The translations under genes and the position numbers were made by a program. The notes under the pieces are model-generated. The model did no database searches and was not told the DNA's origin. It saw only the letters and a program-made list of their open reading frames with translations. A stretch of 64,000 nt of DNA from Buxus sempervirens (taxonomy: Eukaryota > Streptophyta > Magnoliopsida > Buxales > Buxaceae). The stretch's first letter is position 1; the number at the start of each line of letters is the position of its first letter. This document shows, piece by piece, positions 22,660 through 35,900 of the stretch. The stretch is from positions 50,549,220 through 50,613,219 of the forward strand of contig OX387186.1 of NCBI GenBank assembly GCA_947561395.2. Reading direction: 5' to 3'.

Positions 22660-23514
22660 ACTTCCCAGCAAGCCTCCCACAAGTAAATCTAGTATATGAC
22701 TTGAAAAATGATTTTTTCCTTGAAAATGGGGAATTTATGTTATGAATATGTAAAAATGGCTTCTAAGTGATCATTTTTTTCAAAATAATCTAAATTCAGT
22801 CTACCAATTAACGGTAATTGGAGAACAGTGATACTTAATTTCAGAATAATCCAAATTCAGTCTACCAATTGACAGTAATTGGACAACAGTAATACTTCTT
22901 TTAAAATAATTGAGAACTAGTGTCATTTTACTGTTCACATAAATTTTCTTAAAAATTGCTCACAAAAAACTTATAAACATCATTAAAAAGACTTGTAACA
23001 AATGGTGATCACAAAAGATTAACGAGGCAATTTTTTGGAATAAAATTTCAACGAACATTAAATAATATTAGGTGTCAATTATTTTAATAAAGTTTCAATT
23101 TTTTCAATTACTCGAAAGTCTGAATTGGACTGAATCTGGATCCTTAAAAAGTATCACATAAACCCAATTTTCCCTCTTTATTTGGAAAACTTATAGGATA
23201 TGGTGGGTTCAATTAAATAGAAATACGGTCGGAACAAAATTTTTAGGATATGGTTTTCAATGGAATAGAACGAGACCCGAACTCGGAACCTATGTCGAAT
23301 CAGGTTATGGGTTTGAGTGGAATCGACCCGATAGTGAAACGGGCTTTGAGGCTCAGGTATGAATACGGAACCGAGAGTTGAGAAGCGCTTTTCCCGTAAA
23401 TTAGGGTTTTCGTCGAAAGGTTTAAACCTCACCTCTCGCTCTCTGTTTTGTTTCCTCTTCCCATCGGCGAGTACCCGCTCTTTTTCCTCAAATTTCATTT
23501 CTGGGGTTTCTGCA
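22660..23514 (+). promoter_or_regulatory. Upstream region and 5' leader of the HUA1-like gene
   Basis: AT-rich to about 23,200, then mixed. A telo-box-like ATTAGGGTTTT lies at about 23,401, followed by a C/T-rich leader (ctcacctctcgctctctg), common in plant 5' leaders. A two-copy 61 bp repeat lies at 22,782-22,897. No TATA box is assigned with confidence. Confidence 0.55.
22782..22897. repeat. Tandem 61 bp repeat, each copy with an inverted CCAATTA/TAATTGG
   Basis: Two copies read (a)aataatc(t/c)aaattcagtctaccaatt-ac-gtaattgga-aacagt-atactt, offset by 61 bases. Each contains a CCAATT...AATTGG inverted pair with a four-to-six base centre. It sits 0.6 kb upstream of the HUA1-like start codon, so regulatory use is possible but unproven. 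Confidence 0.85.
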
Positions 23515-23938
23515 ATGGCGAACAAGATTTACGGCTATAACTCGGGCTATGGGGGCGCTGCTTTTTCCTCCGTCTTTCCTTCTAGATTCACACAAGGATC
23601 CGTTTCGGATCCATATCTCTCCGAGTCGTCATTGATAGGTTCTTCAAGATATCTTAGCTCGGATCATATATCCGCTGCCGATTCTTCAAAGTTTTCTATC
23701 GTTGATCGAGGGTCGTCGATGTTCTTTAACCACAGTGATGCACTGCGGTTCTCTGGTAGCGATGTTGGTGGAATTGGTGGGGCGCCTGGTTTCTCGGCTG
23801 GCAGAATGTCTGGCGTAATGGGTGCAGGAACAGCGACGTCTTCAACGCCTTCTTTGTTATCGCAGATGTCTTGGCCCCGTGTTGAGGTCGGGGCCACTGT
23901 CGACCCTGTCATTGCCGGTGTGAAGAGACCAACTGAAG
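23515..23938 (+). CDS. HUA1: HUA1-like exon 1
   Basis: Encodes residues 1-141: a low-complexity Ser/Gly/Phe-rich N-terminal region ending GVKRPTE. The donor is GAAG|gttggg. The frame is open upstream to an ATG at 23,359. Confidence 0.92.
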
Positions 23939-26900
23939 GTTGGGGGTTTTCTTGCTTTAATCTTTCATTTTTAATTCGCAATTTAGTTTTGATTTTGCTT
24001 ATGCATGTTGGATTATTCCTGTACTAGCATCTTTATTCAAGCATAGTCTTGTCCAGTTTACATGGATAGTATCTAATGCTCATAAGTATAGATTTTCTAG
24101 ATGCTCCTCTCCTTAGTTAGCTAAGGTCGAGCTAACATAAGAACAAGTGGTTTGGACGCCTTCCATTTTGAGCGCCACAACGTGCAAATCTAATTTTGTA
24201 CAAACCTTGTTCTGGTACAACGTTTTGCTGTTGTCAATAATTTATATTTTGCTTACGAGAGGAGTTTCATTTATATTCAAAAACAAAAATACGGCTTATA
24301 TACATGAATACGAAAAATTTAAATGTGAAATGTGCATCACCTTGTGAATATAAATGCCAGTAGGAAAATTTCCAAAATTATTTTTGGCATTGAAATTGTC
24401 CAAATCTTGTGTCGGTTTAGCTTCTGCATTGTTGCATGTTAAATTGGCAGCCAATGTAAAACTTATGCTGATTATTTTGTGGAAAATAGTAACCAACAAT
24501 CAAAACAGAATGCAAATTGTTTTAGCTTATTAAGGACTATTTAGAGAATTGGCATGTAGTTTGCAAAGGCAGGAATTGATATAAGCTCAAGAAATAATTT
24601 GTTTCATGACCTATAGCATTGCTTAAATGTGAATGTTTATCAGAATTTGATCATAAAGAGCAATTAATATTAATATTCATTATAATGGGAATATACTAAT
24701 TGGCTAAGGTGGTAGATTCAAAAGTTCAAACCCCAGAGATGCATTATGGCATATGAGTGGCTAAGATATTTAATAAGAAAATTATACGTATGCAAGAAAT
24801 GAAACTTTCTCCACAACCCAAGTACCAAAAAATATCAAAAGGGCCAACAAGAAGAGGTTGGACCATGCCAGCATGTGATGGAGAGAAGGACTAGAGATAA
24901 AATCAACTCAATGGACACCTTCCTTGGCTAGTCTACGTGCTATGGTGTTGGAGGATCTGGACACCCGGTGTAATGAGGTGGTCAAACTATGTGCCAGATG
25001 TCTCGCTAAAATGATCCGGTAGGAATGTCTCAAAGGGTAAGAAAGTGTCTGCTGCATCCATGAGATGACCAAAAGAGGATTGTGCTCGACCACAATCTTT
25101 TGAATGCCAAAAGACTTTGCTTCTTTCAAACATGCTCTAAGAGCCTGTATCTTTGCCCCAGTAAATGCAGCCAGTCTGATGGGCATCAAGAATATATGAA
25201 TAATTTGTCCCTCACTTTCTCTGAAGACCTTCCAATGCCTGGCGAGCCTCGGTTGCCAATCAGCTGCCATTAAAGTTTAGCTTGACAGCAGAAACCTCCA
25301 AAAGTTTAGCTTGATGGCATTACCCATTGGAGGATTCAAACTCACCATATAAGAATCCTGTGAAGGTGGTATGGATGATGTCCTGCCAGTGATGAATGAT
25401 GTTGGACATGGCAGCTTCCTGAAACTCCAACAGAGTAACCACCTAGGAAGCAAATAACGCTGTAGAAGTATCTAAGAGGGTGACTATTTTTCTCTCTCCT
25501 AAAAAATCCTTATGTTCTATTCTCTCCACGTGGCCGATAATATAGCAAAGAATAACAGTGGATAGAAGATCCTCCACTGGAAAGTCTAATTTTGAGTGTG
25601 TGCATGTAATGTGCATTAAACCACCCAAGTAACACTAGATATTGCAAGAAATCTGTCAAAATGATGAATGTGCTATTGCAATGGAGGAATAGGTGAGTGA
25701 CTGATTCTCCGACTCATGTAGATGACACAAATATGCTGAAGGAGCATGATTGGCCCTTCATTTTTGAATTGTATCGAAAGTATTGATTTGTTGGATCAAG
25801 GTGGTCCATTTGAAGGCTATGACTTTTGATGGGGTGTGAAATTTCCAAATGAAAGAAGGATGGAAGTTGTGGATTATTAGATTATTATGACTTACAGAGT
25901 ACAGATGTAAGATTTAACAGAGTAGATATTACATAGACCACGAGTCCCAGTACTAGAGTTAGGAATAGAGGGGTCAAAAACCATCTTTGAGGGAAGTGAT
26001 GAGGTTGGATAATTTCTTGAGGTCCGTTGAATGGAGTTCGTGTTGAAATGGAAGCTGAAAGCTCAAGCCAGTGTTGGACAAGTACAAAGTTTCAGCAATA
26101 GTAGCTGTAGTCTTGGATGCAAGTGGAAAGAGGTGTTTTAATTTTGGGGCTAGTGTGAATTCACTTGACCAGAGATCTGAGAAGAAGGAAACATCGTGTG
26201 CACTACCAATGTTAAAGTGGAGCCAATGGTGGAAAAGCTTGAATACAGAGCCAATGGATTTCCAGTGGCTAGATTTGGAAACACGTGCCCTTGGATTGAT
26301 GGTCAATCTATTTTTATGTACCCATACTTGCAATGATAAATTGACAAGTCTATTTCTTTCCATGCTAAATTGTCAAAGCCACTTGCTTCGTAATTCGTCG
26401 TTTTGAACTAATATGTTGCTTGGTTCTGTTCAACCTTGTCTTTATCATGGCAGACAGCTGCCCAATTAATCAGATGATATGTTTTTACACCTGAACCCTC
26501 CCAATTGACCCTTCTGCTGGTTCCTCTTTTGCCTCTTTCCTTGATGTTTATCTACCATCATCTTTTATAAATACCATTCATAGTCAGAGATCCTTATATG
26601 ATCCAGATTCTCTTGCAGTCTCATCTTTTGTTTATCTGTAATTCAATGTCTTTTATATCCCATCTTGGTGCCTATTATATTACAAACGAGGAAGGTTTGG
26701 ATCAGATTGCTTCCCTATTTGAAGAATTCAGGCCCTGGATGAGCTTGCTTCTTATTTGAACAAGACAGGCTTGTATGAACTTTCATCCCCATTTGAATGA
26801 GCTGGGCATGGATGAGCTGTCTTCTCATTTTGAATTGTTGAAGGATGCATATGTTTCTCAAAATTTAAATGCTGACAGTAGTTGAGAGTTATATTGTAAA

Positions 26901-29900
26901 TATTTCTTCATTTTCATTTATGATGCCCTTATCTAATCCCTTTTCCCTTGAAGCCATATTTTTAGGTTCAAAGTTATTTTCTGTAGTGCAGTCTTTAATA
27001 AATCAACACTAATGATATCTTATGAAGTAGACATTCTTTGCCTTTTCTGTTTAAGTGTGTCATGTTTTGAGACAGGTATTGGCTATTGTTCATCTGTCCT
27101 TTCATTTTGAGTCATGTTTCATGCCAACTTCCACCAGCTAGATATTGCGTCAAGAAGCCTCTATGTCTTGTTTAGAGAACAAAGTACTGTTGTTGGTGTA
27201 TATACCATGATATTGCATTTTTGTAGACCATATTTGCTGTTGGTGAAAATGGGCCGAAAGTATTTGCAGAATTTTTGTTTGTTTGTTTGTTTTTCTTAAT
27301 CAATGGTTTGATATGGGATTAAGAGATCAGCGTTTAAAAGAGAGATGATATGACAACTTTTGTACCAGATGTTAGGGAATGAATATATTAGTATGAAGGT
27401 AAAGGTTTGGATGTTGATATTCTGGGGAACAACGTGCCTCTCAAAATAAGGAAATATCACTTGAAATATCTCTATTAAGAAAAAGGTTAGAAGAACCATT
27501 GAAAAGTTTAGGAAAGTGAAATTTTTTTATCTGAGCTTTGAGGAGTTCTGAAGCAGATTTGTCCTATACCTAAGTAATGCAGAAAAAAATTTGAGACATG
27601 TATGTAAGATTGCAGGCTTATATTTGGAAAGAGCACACCTTTTGTCTAGCATATGTGGTTCATTGATAGTTGTAAAATTTTTTTTTCTTTTTATGAATAA
27701 TTAGAGAATATATCGAGAATAAGAAAGGAATAAGATACAAGAACAAGATGTGCCATGAGAGATGTGAATCCACAAGCCTAGGAAGTACAAAAGGAAACTG
27801 AGAGGAGACAGAAGAATCAAAAAACATACAGACTAGTTATGTGACTGCAAATCCAAACTACTTGAACCTTTAATCAAGACAAACCAAAACCAGCACCAAC
27901 CCCTTAGAAAGAATCCATGACTGCAGCTAAGTCTTGTTTTAGATTAACAGCTGAGGTACAATTGAACTCCTCCTTCAAGCGGACACACGCTGATGTTAAG
28001 GTAATAGTCATCCGAAATCCTCTTTTTCTGCACTTCGTTTCCTTCAAAAATACATCTATTTCGCGCTATCCGTACCATCCATATTGCATAAATAAATGCA
28101 TTAACTAGCAACTTATGCGAATCTCCCAATGTTTTACCAGACTAGACAAGAATTTAGGCCTTACCCAATTTACTCCCATTATGCCAAGACTGAAAAGGAG
28201 GGCAAGCCTTGGCGCAATAGTAAGGTTGCTCGACTGTGTACTAAACTTCGTGGGTTTGAGTGACAAAAAACAGCTTCCCCTCATGCGGGGATAAGGTTGC
28301 TTACGTCAGACCCTCTTCAGATCCTGTGCAGTGGCGGGAGCCTCATGCACCAGGCTAGCCCTTTTTATACCAAGGAAAGGTTCAATGCAACAAAAAGATA
28401 TGCATATTGCTGCTATACTGGAAACTAATACATTATAGGGTACATGTGATAAATGCTTTTAGAAAACTTGCAGTATGTTTTCTGTTTGATGCGTGGCAAT
28501 AGTGGATGTGTGTGTATATATAAAAATTCGAATAATATTTAGTATGATGTGATTATCTGCCCAAGTTAGGCAGCCACAAAAGACAAAAATAAAAAAAAGG
28601 AAAGGTTCAATGGGTCTCCAAATGTAAACAATATTCTGACTTTGACGGGACATGATTTATAATTATGCACAGTTAGATAACCTGCAGCCAAATGTTGCTT
28701 CAGTTGAGTTGTACCCATTTTTGTGAATAAGATCTGACAAAAGTCCATACCATTCCTTACTCCTAGTAATTGGTTGTCCATATTGACAACCAACGCAAAG
28801 TTGACTCTATCTTTCCATCTTGGACCTAGCCTATACCTCCTTAAAAAAAAAAAAGAAAAGAAAGAAAGTGCTGGGTTTATAGCAAAAATATTATTTTTTT
28901 ATCACTCTATGCGTATAGATATCAGTTATCAGTTAATAATTACATGACCAAAATGGCTACTTCTGATGTATGTATTGGCGGTTTTTGATATTTAGCATAT
29001 TACTTTTTTTAATTTTAAATGAAAATCATTTTTGGATGCATTGTATCAAGTGTCATTTTTGGTAAAGGTTGACAAAAACTTGTTACAGCCTTATTGTATA
29101 AATAATAAACACTTGATATAAACAAAATTCCTGAGATTTTCCTCAGAAAATACTTATAATTGTTATTTTATTCATCAATTAAGTTAAATAATTTTAATTG
29201 AAAGTACAATTTTTTGTGAAATCATAGGTCTTCAATGTTGCGCATTTAATGATTACATTACCCACCGTTACATATTTAAGTTGACAACCCAATCCGGCCC
29301 AAAAATTTCTAAAATCCAACAATTTCTTTACAAGTGGCTGCCATTGTATCACATATGCTAATGGCCATCCTTTTCTTCAAAATTGTGTGCTAAGTTTAAT
29401 TTTGATTAATGCAATTTTATGAACGTAAAGACGGAATATACATTGTATACGCATTTAACGCTGCCTTATTATAGGTAATTTGAAGTGGTTTTTCTTTTCT
29501 ATGATAAGATATTGAGGCTAAAAAAACATGTCTATCACAACTTGTATGATATGTTGGGCACTAAAGAAGGTGAAAAATTTAGTTGTAAAATAGATAAGAG
29601 TTAAAGAGAGGAAAACAAGAGACTAAGATCATGTTAGATATACTAAAAGTGAAGAAGCAAGAGTTCTATTGAAAGATGAGTATATTAAAGACACGTGGAG
29701 AGAATATTCTATGAAATTATTAAATGCAGATGGTATTCAATGATCTAGATTCTGCATGGATAATAACATTAATGGAACTAAAGAAAAATCTATATTTATG
29801 AGTTTTGAGTTGCAGAAGCTAAAGATGCTTTAGTTAAAATGAAAATAGGAAAAGCCTTGGGCCTAGATAGCATCCCAGTAAAGGTATTGTAGTGCATGTG

Positions 29901-32900
29901 AGATAATGACGTATCTTGATTGATTAAATTATTTATTGAAATTTTAAGGATTTGCAAAACATGAAAAGTTTTAAGTCCTAGTATAGTATTATAAGAATTA
30001 AAGTAGATGTACAAGGTTATGAGTCACACTACCATACAAATTGCGATGGGATTAAACTTATGAGTCACACTATGAAATTGTGGGAAAGAATGATTGAAAA
30101 TAGACTATGGCAAATAGCTAGAATGATAGAAAACCAATTTGGATATTTTCTTGGAACGTCCTCTATAGAAGTTATATTTTTATTATTACAACCAATAGAA
30201 AAGATTAGAGAAAAGAAAAATTTTGCATGTTGTTTTCGTTGATTAGGGAATTAATTTGGTGGACTCTATGTAAAAAAGGTGTACAAATGAAATATGCTGG
30301 TGCAATGAAGGATATGTGTGAGGGAGCCTTAAGTAAAAACTTCTCGTGGTGAGATAACTGAATTCTTGGTTGATATAAGTTTTTACGAAGGATCAGCTAT
30401 TAGGCCTTATTTATTCACTTTAGTTATGGATGAGTTGAAGAGTTATATTCAAGATGAGGTGCCTTGGTATTTGTTATTTTACTTTGTCGATGATTTAATC
30501 TTGGTGGGGCACAGTTAAAGCTGCGGAGAGATGCCTTAGAATTAAAGTGTTTTGAAATAAGCCGTGCGAAGACAGAATATATGAAATGCCCTTTTAATAC
30601 AAATAATATTGTAACAAATAAAACTATTAGAATTGACAATTAGGATATCCCTTTAAGCAATAAATTTAGGATCAATAGTACAAAAAGATGGAGAAATTGA
30701 TGAAGACATATCACATTGGATTAGAGTTGGTTGGCTTAAGTGGAGGGTGCTTCTAGGGCATTGTGTGATAAGTGTGTTCCATTTAAATTAATGGGTAAGT
30801 TCTATAAGACAGCAATATGGATCAGTTGTGTTGTATTCTATTGAATGTTGGGCAACAAAGAAATAACATGTTAAGATACTGAGTGTTATTGAGGTGCGGA
30901 GGCTTAGATGGATGTCTGGCAAAAATAGAAATAAACAATAAGAAATGAAAGATATTTGAGAGTGCTTAGGCATAACATACACTGGGGAAAAAATTGAGAA
31001 TATAGGTTAAGGTGTTTTGGACATGTAAAGCGGAGACCTAGAGATACACATGTAAGAATGTGTGGGTGGGTGCATATTGAAGGGCCTAGAAAATCAAGAG
31101 GAAGACCCCATATGGATGGAGTAAGTAAAACAAGACTTAGATGAAAATAAATTAACTGAAAATATGACTTTCGATAGAGCCGGATGGGGAGACAAGATTC
31201 ATGTTGCTGACCTCATTTTGGTGGTGGGAACTTGCTTATGCTGACGATGATGATTTTCTATGATCAATTTTTTAATATAAAATAACTTAAAAACTTTATT
31301 AGGAACAACTAAAGTTTTACAATATTTATTGTTTTACTTATATGATCTAATACACTTTGAACTTGAATTTTGGACCTAAAAAACTAGTCCACATCTATGT
31401 ATAATAAATAATATGCATCACTACTGAATTAATACTAAAGTTAGTTATTTCTGTTTCACATCTGATCCGGTTACTTATATATTAAATGGGTACTATTGAC
31501 CATTTGATTTAAATTGGTGAATTGTTAGAGATTTCTTATTTTATAGTCTCTTAGCCGTTTTTCTTGTATTTTTGGTAGCAATAGCATCTTATATCATGCC
31601 TATCTTTACTTTTCAGTACTTTTATCTATAGGCTACTACTAATTACTTTTTATGAAACATATAATAGAATCTATCTCTATGTATGGTGCGGCTTTCTTAT
31701 TTTATTTTCCTCTATTATCTACATATAGCTCTCTACCATCAGACTGTTCTGGGAAACCATAACACTATTGGGCATAGTGAAGCTTTCTTTTCTGCCAATT
31801 CTAAGCGTCCTAGATTCGAGAGTGCAAGCAACTTGCCTGTTTATCCACAGAGACCTGGAGAAAAGGACTGTGCCCACTATATGCTCACAAGAACCTGTAA
31901 GTTTGGTGATAACTGCAAGTTCGACCATCCTATTTGGGTTCCTGAAGGTGGAATCCCAGATTGGAAAGAGGTGACAACCTATCGCTGTTTGTTTTTAAGT
32001 AGTATCGTAACTTAATCGGTCATGTATGCATGTATGTGTATATATATACACACATATATACATAACATACATACATACATATTATTCTGTAGCAAAATTC
32101 ATCAAAACATCTATTTTTATGGATATTATTCAATTCTGATAGAAGAATACTTTTATATCATAATTTTATAATTTATTTGATTTTATTTATAAGCTTACAT
32201 TATATTCATGCTGCGTCCTATAGATGAGTATGTGACTGTGGTTGTTATATGGATTAAGTTGTGTGTTTTTATCTGGGTTTCAATATAATGTACCTTGACA
32301 CTTTTGTGCTATTTTTGAAAGCCTTGTGATAGCATCATAAATTATATTATCTACTTTTATGTTCCAGTTTATTATTTGTCCTGTCAGGCTTTTGGAATCA
32401 CCTTCTACAATAGCTATCTATGAGGGGAAAAAAGTTTGATCGCAGTTTTGGTTAGATCATTAATCAAGTCTTGGGCTAGAGAAGGTTGTAAATTTTTTGT
32501 GTCAACTTTTTTGGTGAGGTATTTTTTTCCTTATGTACAAATTACAGCTAAAATAAATAAAATGAGAAAATTAATATCCTCCCTCTTGATGTTATGGTAA
32601 TTATTTTTGGGCCCACCTACCCACCCAAAACCTAACTTAAGGTAACAGTTTAGATTTATAGCAGAACTGATTCAATACAACATTTTTCTTTTTCTGTTTT
32701 TTCCGATATTCCTTTCATTTTTGTCATTCAGAATTTATATCTGATAATTGATTTTATTTACTACTAATCTTTTTTTTTTTATCTCCATGAAAATTCATTT
32801 TTCCCTAAAATATCTCATATGTACTTTACGTCACTTTCTCTCTTTTATTCCTTTTCTCTGCAAAGGTTGTGTGGAAGTTCTCTATAATAAAAGGTTGCGT

Positions 32901-35900
32901 TCCTTTCTCTGCCTTAGCCTTTGGATTGACTACTAGTTTGATCGTTAGGACTATATCTTTTTGCTGGCAAGAAATTGAGATTCCGAATAATATATTAATG
33001 AATGTTTTTTAAATGATTACTATTTTGTAAAACATGTTGTAGTTAAGAATGTTCTTTGGCTCTTTTTAAGTGATTTCTTTATCGATGTGACCCACCCCTT
33101 CATCCTACTTTCATTGGTGCCGAGGTGTATGGTGGTACTAAAGTGGATGCCTACATCTTCTAGGCAATGAATGGGTGGTAACTGCTAGGAATTGAAAGCG
33201 CCATGCATTTGGATAACTTGTACGTTATATTAATTATTGATATTTTAGCTTAGTGATATTTACAAATGTATTATTCAGAGAGGACATATGGTAATGATAT
33301 TTGAAAACTAATAGCTGATATGTATGTTAATTACATGAAATAATCGTGGACATAATGGTTTATTGACGGAGCGAATGAGCTTTGATGAGAGTGATGATGA
33401 AATCCGGAAGGAAGATTAATCAAATGATATTGATGATGGTGGGTATACTGGTCTATCCACATTGATTTATCCTTATTACTTTTGATGAGCAAACTGATTG
33501 TTGAGTTATGTATCATTGTACATGGGGTCAAGAAAAATTAGTTGCTGGACTTTTTGATCATCTAGGTGTCACTTTGCCTAGGAGCAGTGGCGTAGCCAGG
33601 ATTGTAATTTAGGGTAGGCAGAATAAATCTTTGAACTAAAATGATCTTGATCAAAATTAGTGTAGTTTTCCTCTGATTGATCAAAGTGAATAGTTGATGC
33701 AACTAAAAGAAGAAGAAAAAGAAAAAACTACAATTGCACCTGAGTATTCTTCTTAGTCGAACCTAAAGCTTTTCTCTATTTTTTTAATTTCTTTTCTATG
33801 ACTATTGAATAGATATGGAAAACCGGAGAATGCTTAGGCTAGGATCAGACGGTACACAACACCCCATCAAACTCCTAAGCTTGTTGTTTGATGAGTGGAC
33901 CACAATTAAGAAAGGCTTAGACAGATCAATTGTCAGAATTGAGATGGTGGATGGGCAATTTAAAAATTTTAGAGGGGGAAAATTTATTCATATAAGTAGC
34001 CTAATGAAGTTTTGTAATTTAGCCGCCCACCCTAGTCACTATGTAGCTCCGCCAGTGCCTAGGAGCACTTGTTGCCTAGTCGTGGCTTAGATTCCTTTAG
34101 TATAGAGATAAAAGTGTGTTGAGGTGTGTACTATTGATGGGTCTTCTTTGCAGCCTTATTTGTTTCCTTCTGGATCCAACTAGAACGCTGATTTGTTTAT
34201 AATATTCTCTTTCATATATCCATCTCTCTCTCTTTAATATCCAAGTTATGTTCATTTTGATGTCTTTTTCCCTGATGATTTGTAGACGTGGGAATTGGTG
34301 TCAATTGTTTATTTTGTTATTAGGTGTTTGATATGGCTTCCCCAAAGGTAGACAAAACTCGTTGCCATAGTTTAGGAAGTAGAATAAATGTGTCCTTGGA
34401 TATGATTGCAAAGTAAAAAATGAAAATTTAATGGTGCTAACACAATAAAGATGCATTGTGTGTCCGTGCGTAAGTGCTGGTGTGTGAACATTTGTGTGAA
34501 TATATGTTCATTCTTTGTCAAAGTATGCAGTTAGATAGTAGTCAACAAGTTCGTAAATGTCCAACATGTTTTATTAAACATGGGTTGATATAAGCTAGGT
34601 TTTAAATGTTGATGTTGCTAAGCATGGTTGGTGGCACGTTCACGATATTTGACCGGCATAAGGGAAATTTCCTCTATCTTGAGGAAAAGTAGGTAAGTTA
34701 CTTATAAATGCTTGAATTTAAAGTTGAAAATTTTTATGCTTACATAATTAATAAATACATAAATGTATATCATAACGTGGTAAAAAAGAATTTGTCCCTA
34801 ATAAAGACCCCCTGATGCGGAATTTTGCATGCATGCTATCAAGTGTCAAGCTAGGATATTACACAATGTTATAATGAAATGCAAATGATCCTAAACATTG
34901 TTACATTTAAGAATATTTAAGAATAATCAATTTTTATATCATAATTGATTTCATAACTTACATCAAGTCCAAGAGGAATGTTGGGAAGGTGCAAAATTAT
35001 CACCATCTTCCTTGATCTATCTATAATACATCATCTTTATATTTAAAATATTTTTCGCAATCCATAAGTTGATAGTACAGCTCCATATGGCAAAATGAGA
35101 ATTTATATATATCATAAAAAGAGCAGTGCATCTATTGCGCCTTAAATTTTATGAAATTTTTATAAGAATTTCATAGAAACCATGTTCCATTGAGCCATGC
35201 TCAAAAAATGAATGGTTGGAAATTTGTTAATTTTTAAACATCTAATATTTATATTTGTAATATTAATGAGAAACGCGTCATACCCATTCCAAAGTAGCTA
35301 TGCCCTAGAAATGCATGGTTAGATTATTATAAAATTTTGTTTACTTTCTTAAATATGACATACATACATTTGCGCATGCATGCACTCACACATACATATG
35401 CACACACGTATTATTTAATAACTGATTGCATAGTCAGTAAGTGTCGAAATTTTTGGGTGGATAATTGGCCAAATTAATTGACTTTTTGTTTAAGAAATTT
35501 ACGTAAATAATGATAATATGTCATTTTTACATAAGAAATATTTTTATTGATTTTTCTCCATGTCATCAAAATGGGGAAAAATTAATATGTAGCTATTTCC
35601 TCCTGTATTTCTCTTGTCAATCTCATTTTTGGTGATTTGCTGGTGACATTTGGTGATTTGTCACCAATATTTCGAACACTGGGCATCAATTTTCTTTTAA
35701 AAAGTATTGACCGTACTGAATTTTGAGGGAGAAGTGTCCTATATATCAACTTATTTTGGATTTTATTTCAGCTACTAGTACCTATATAATTCGTTCAGTT
35801 TTAGTGTATATATATTTGTCTAGATGGCCATAATTTGAGTTGATATTTCTCTGAGCTTTTCTACTCCATTATACCGCAGATGTGTGGATGTATTAGCATA

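Larger units (their letters stand above)
16830..22660 (-). mobile_element. LINE-C: L1-type LINE, ORF1 to linker, interrupted twice
   Basis: Minus-strand order: 5' UTR at about 22,660-22,460; ORF1 at 22,459-20,640; endonuclease first part at 20,640-20,357 (LNVVLLSET, SFQNF, VVVEKELPWYI); endonuclease second part at 17,730-17,340 (WCLIGAYNVVLRHCEK, RERIDHALCSMEW); linker at about 17,330-16,830 (LRDGDVNTKFFHFSTINRRAKN, EIEKRFVDYF). It stops abruptly at the LINE-B junction. The gaps are a 2.6 kb solo LTR in the endonuclease and a 453 bp MITE in ORF1. Stops and frame changes show it is dead. Its ORF1 is clearly different from that of LINE-A, so the two belong to different subfamilies. Confidence 0.85.

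Noticed and set aside
23664-23981. 105-codon antisense open frame over HUA1-like exon 1
   Set aside because: Shadow of the Ser/Gly-rich coding strand with no independent homology.
33815-34090. 91-codon open frame
   Set aside because: It spans the right end of the hAT MITE and its TSD; no transposase similarity.
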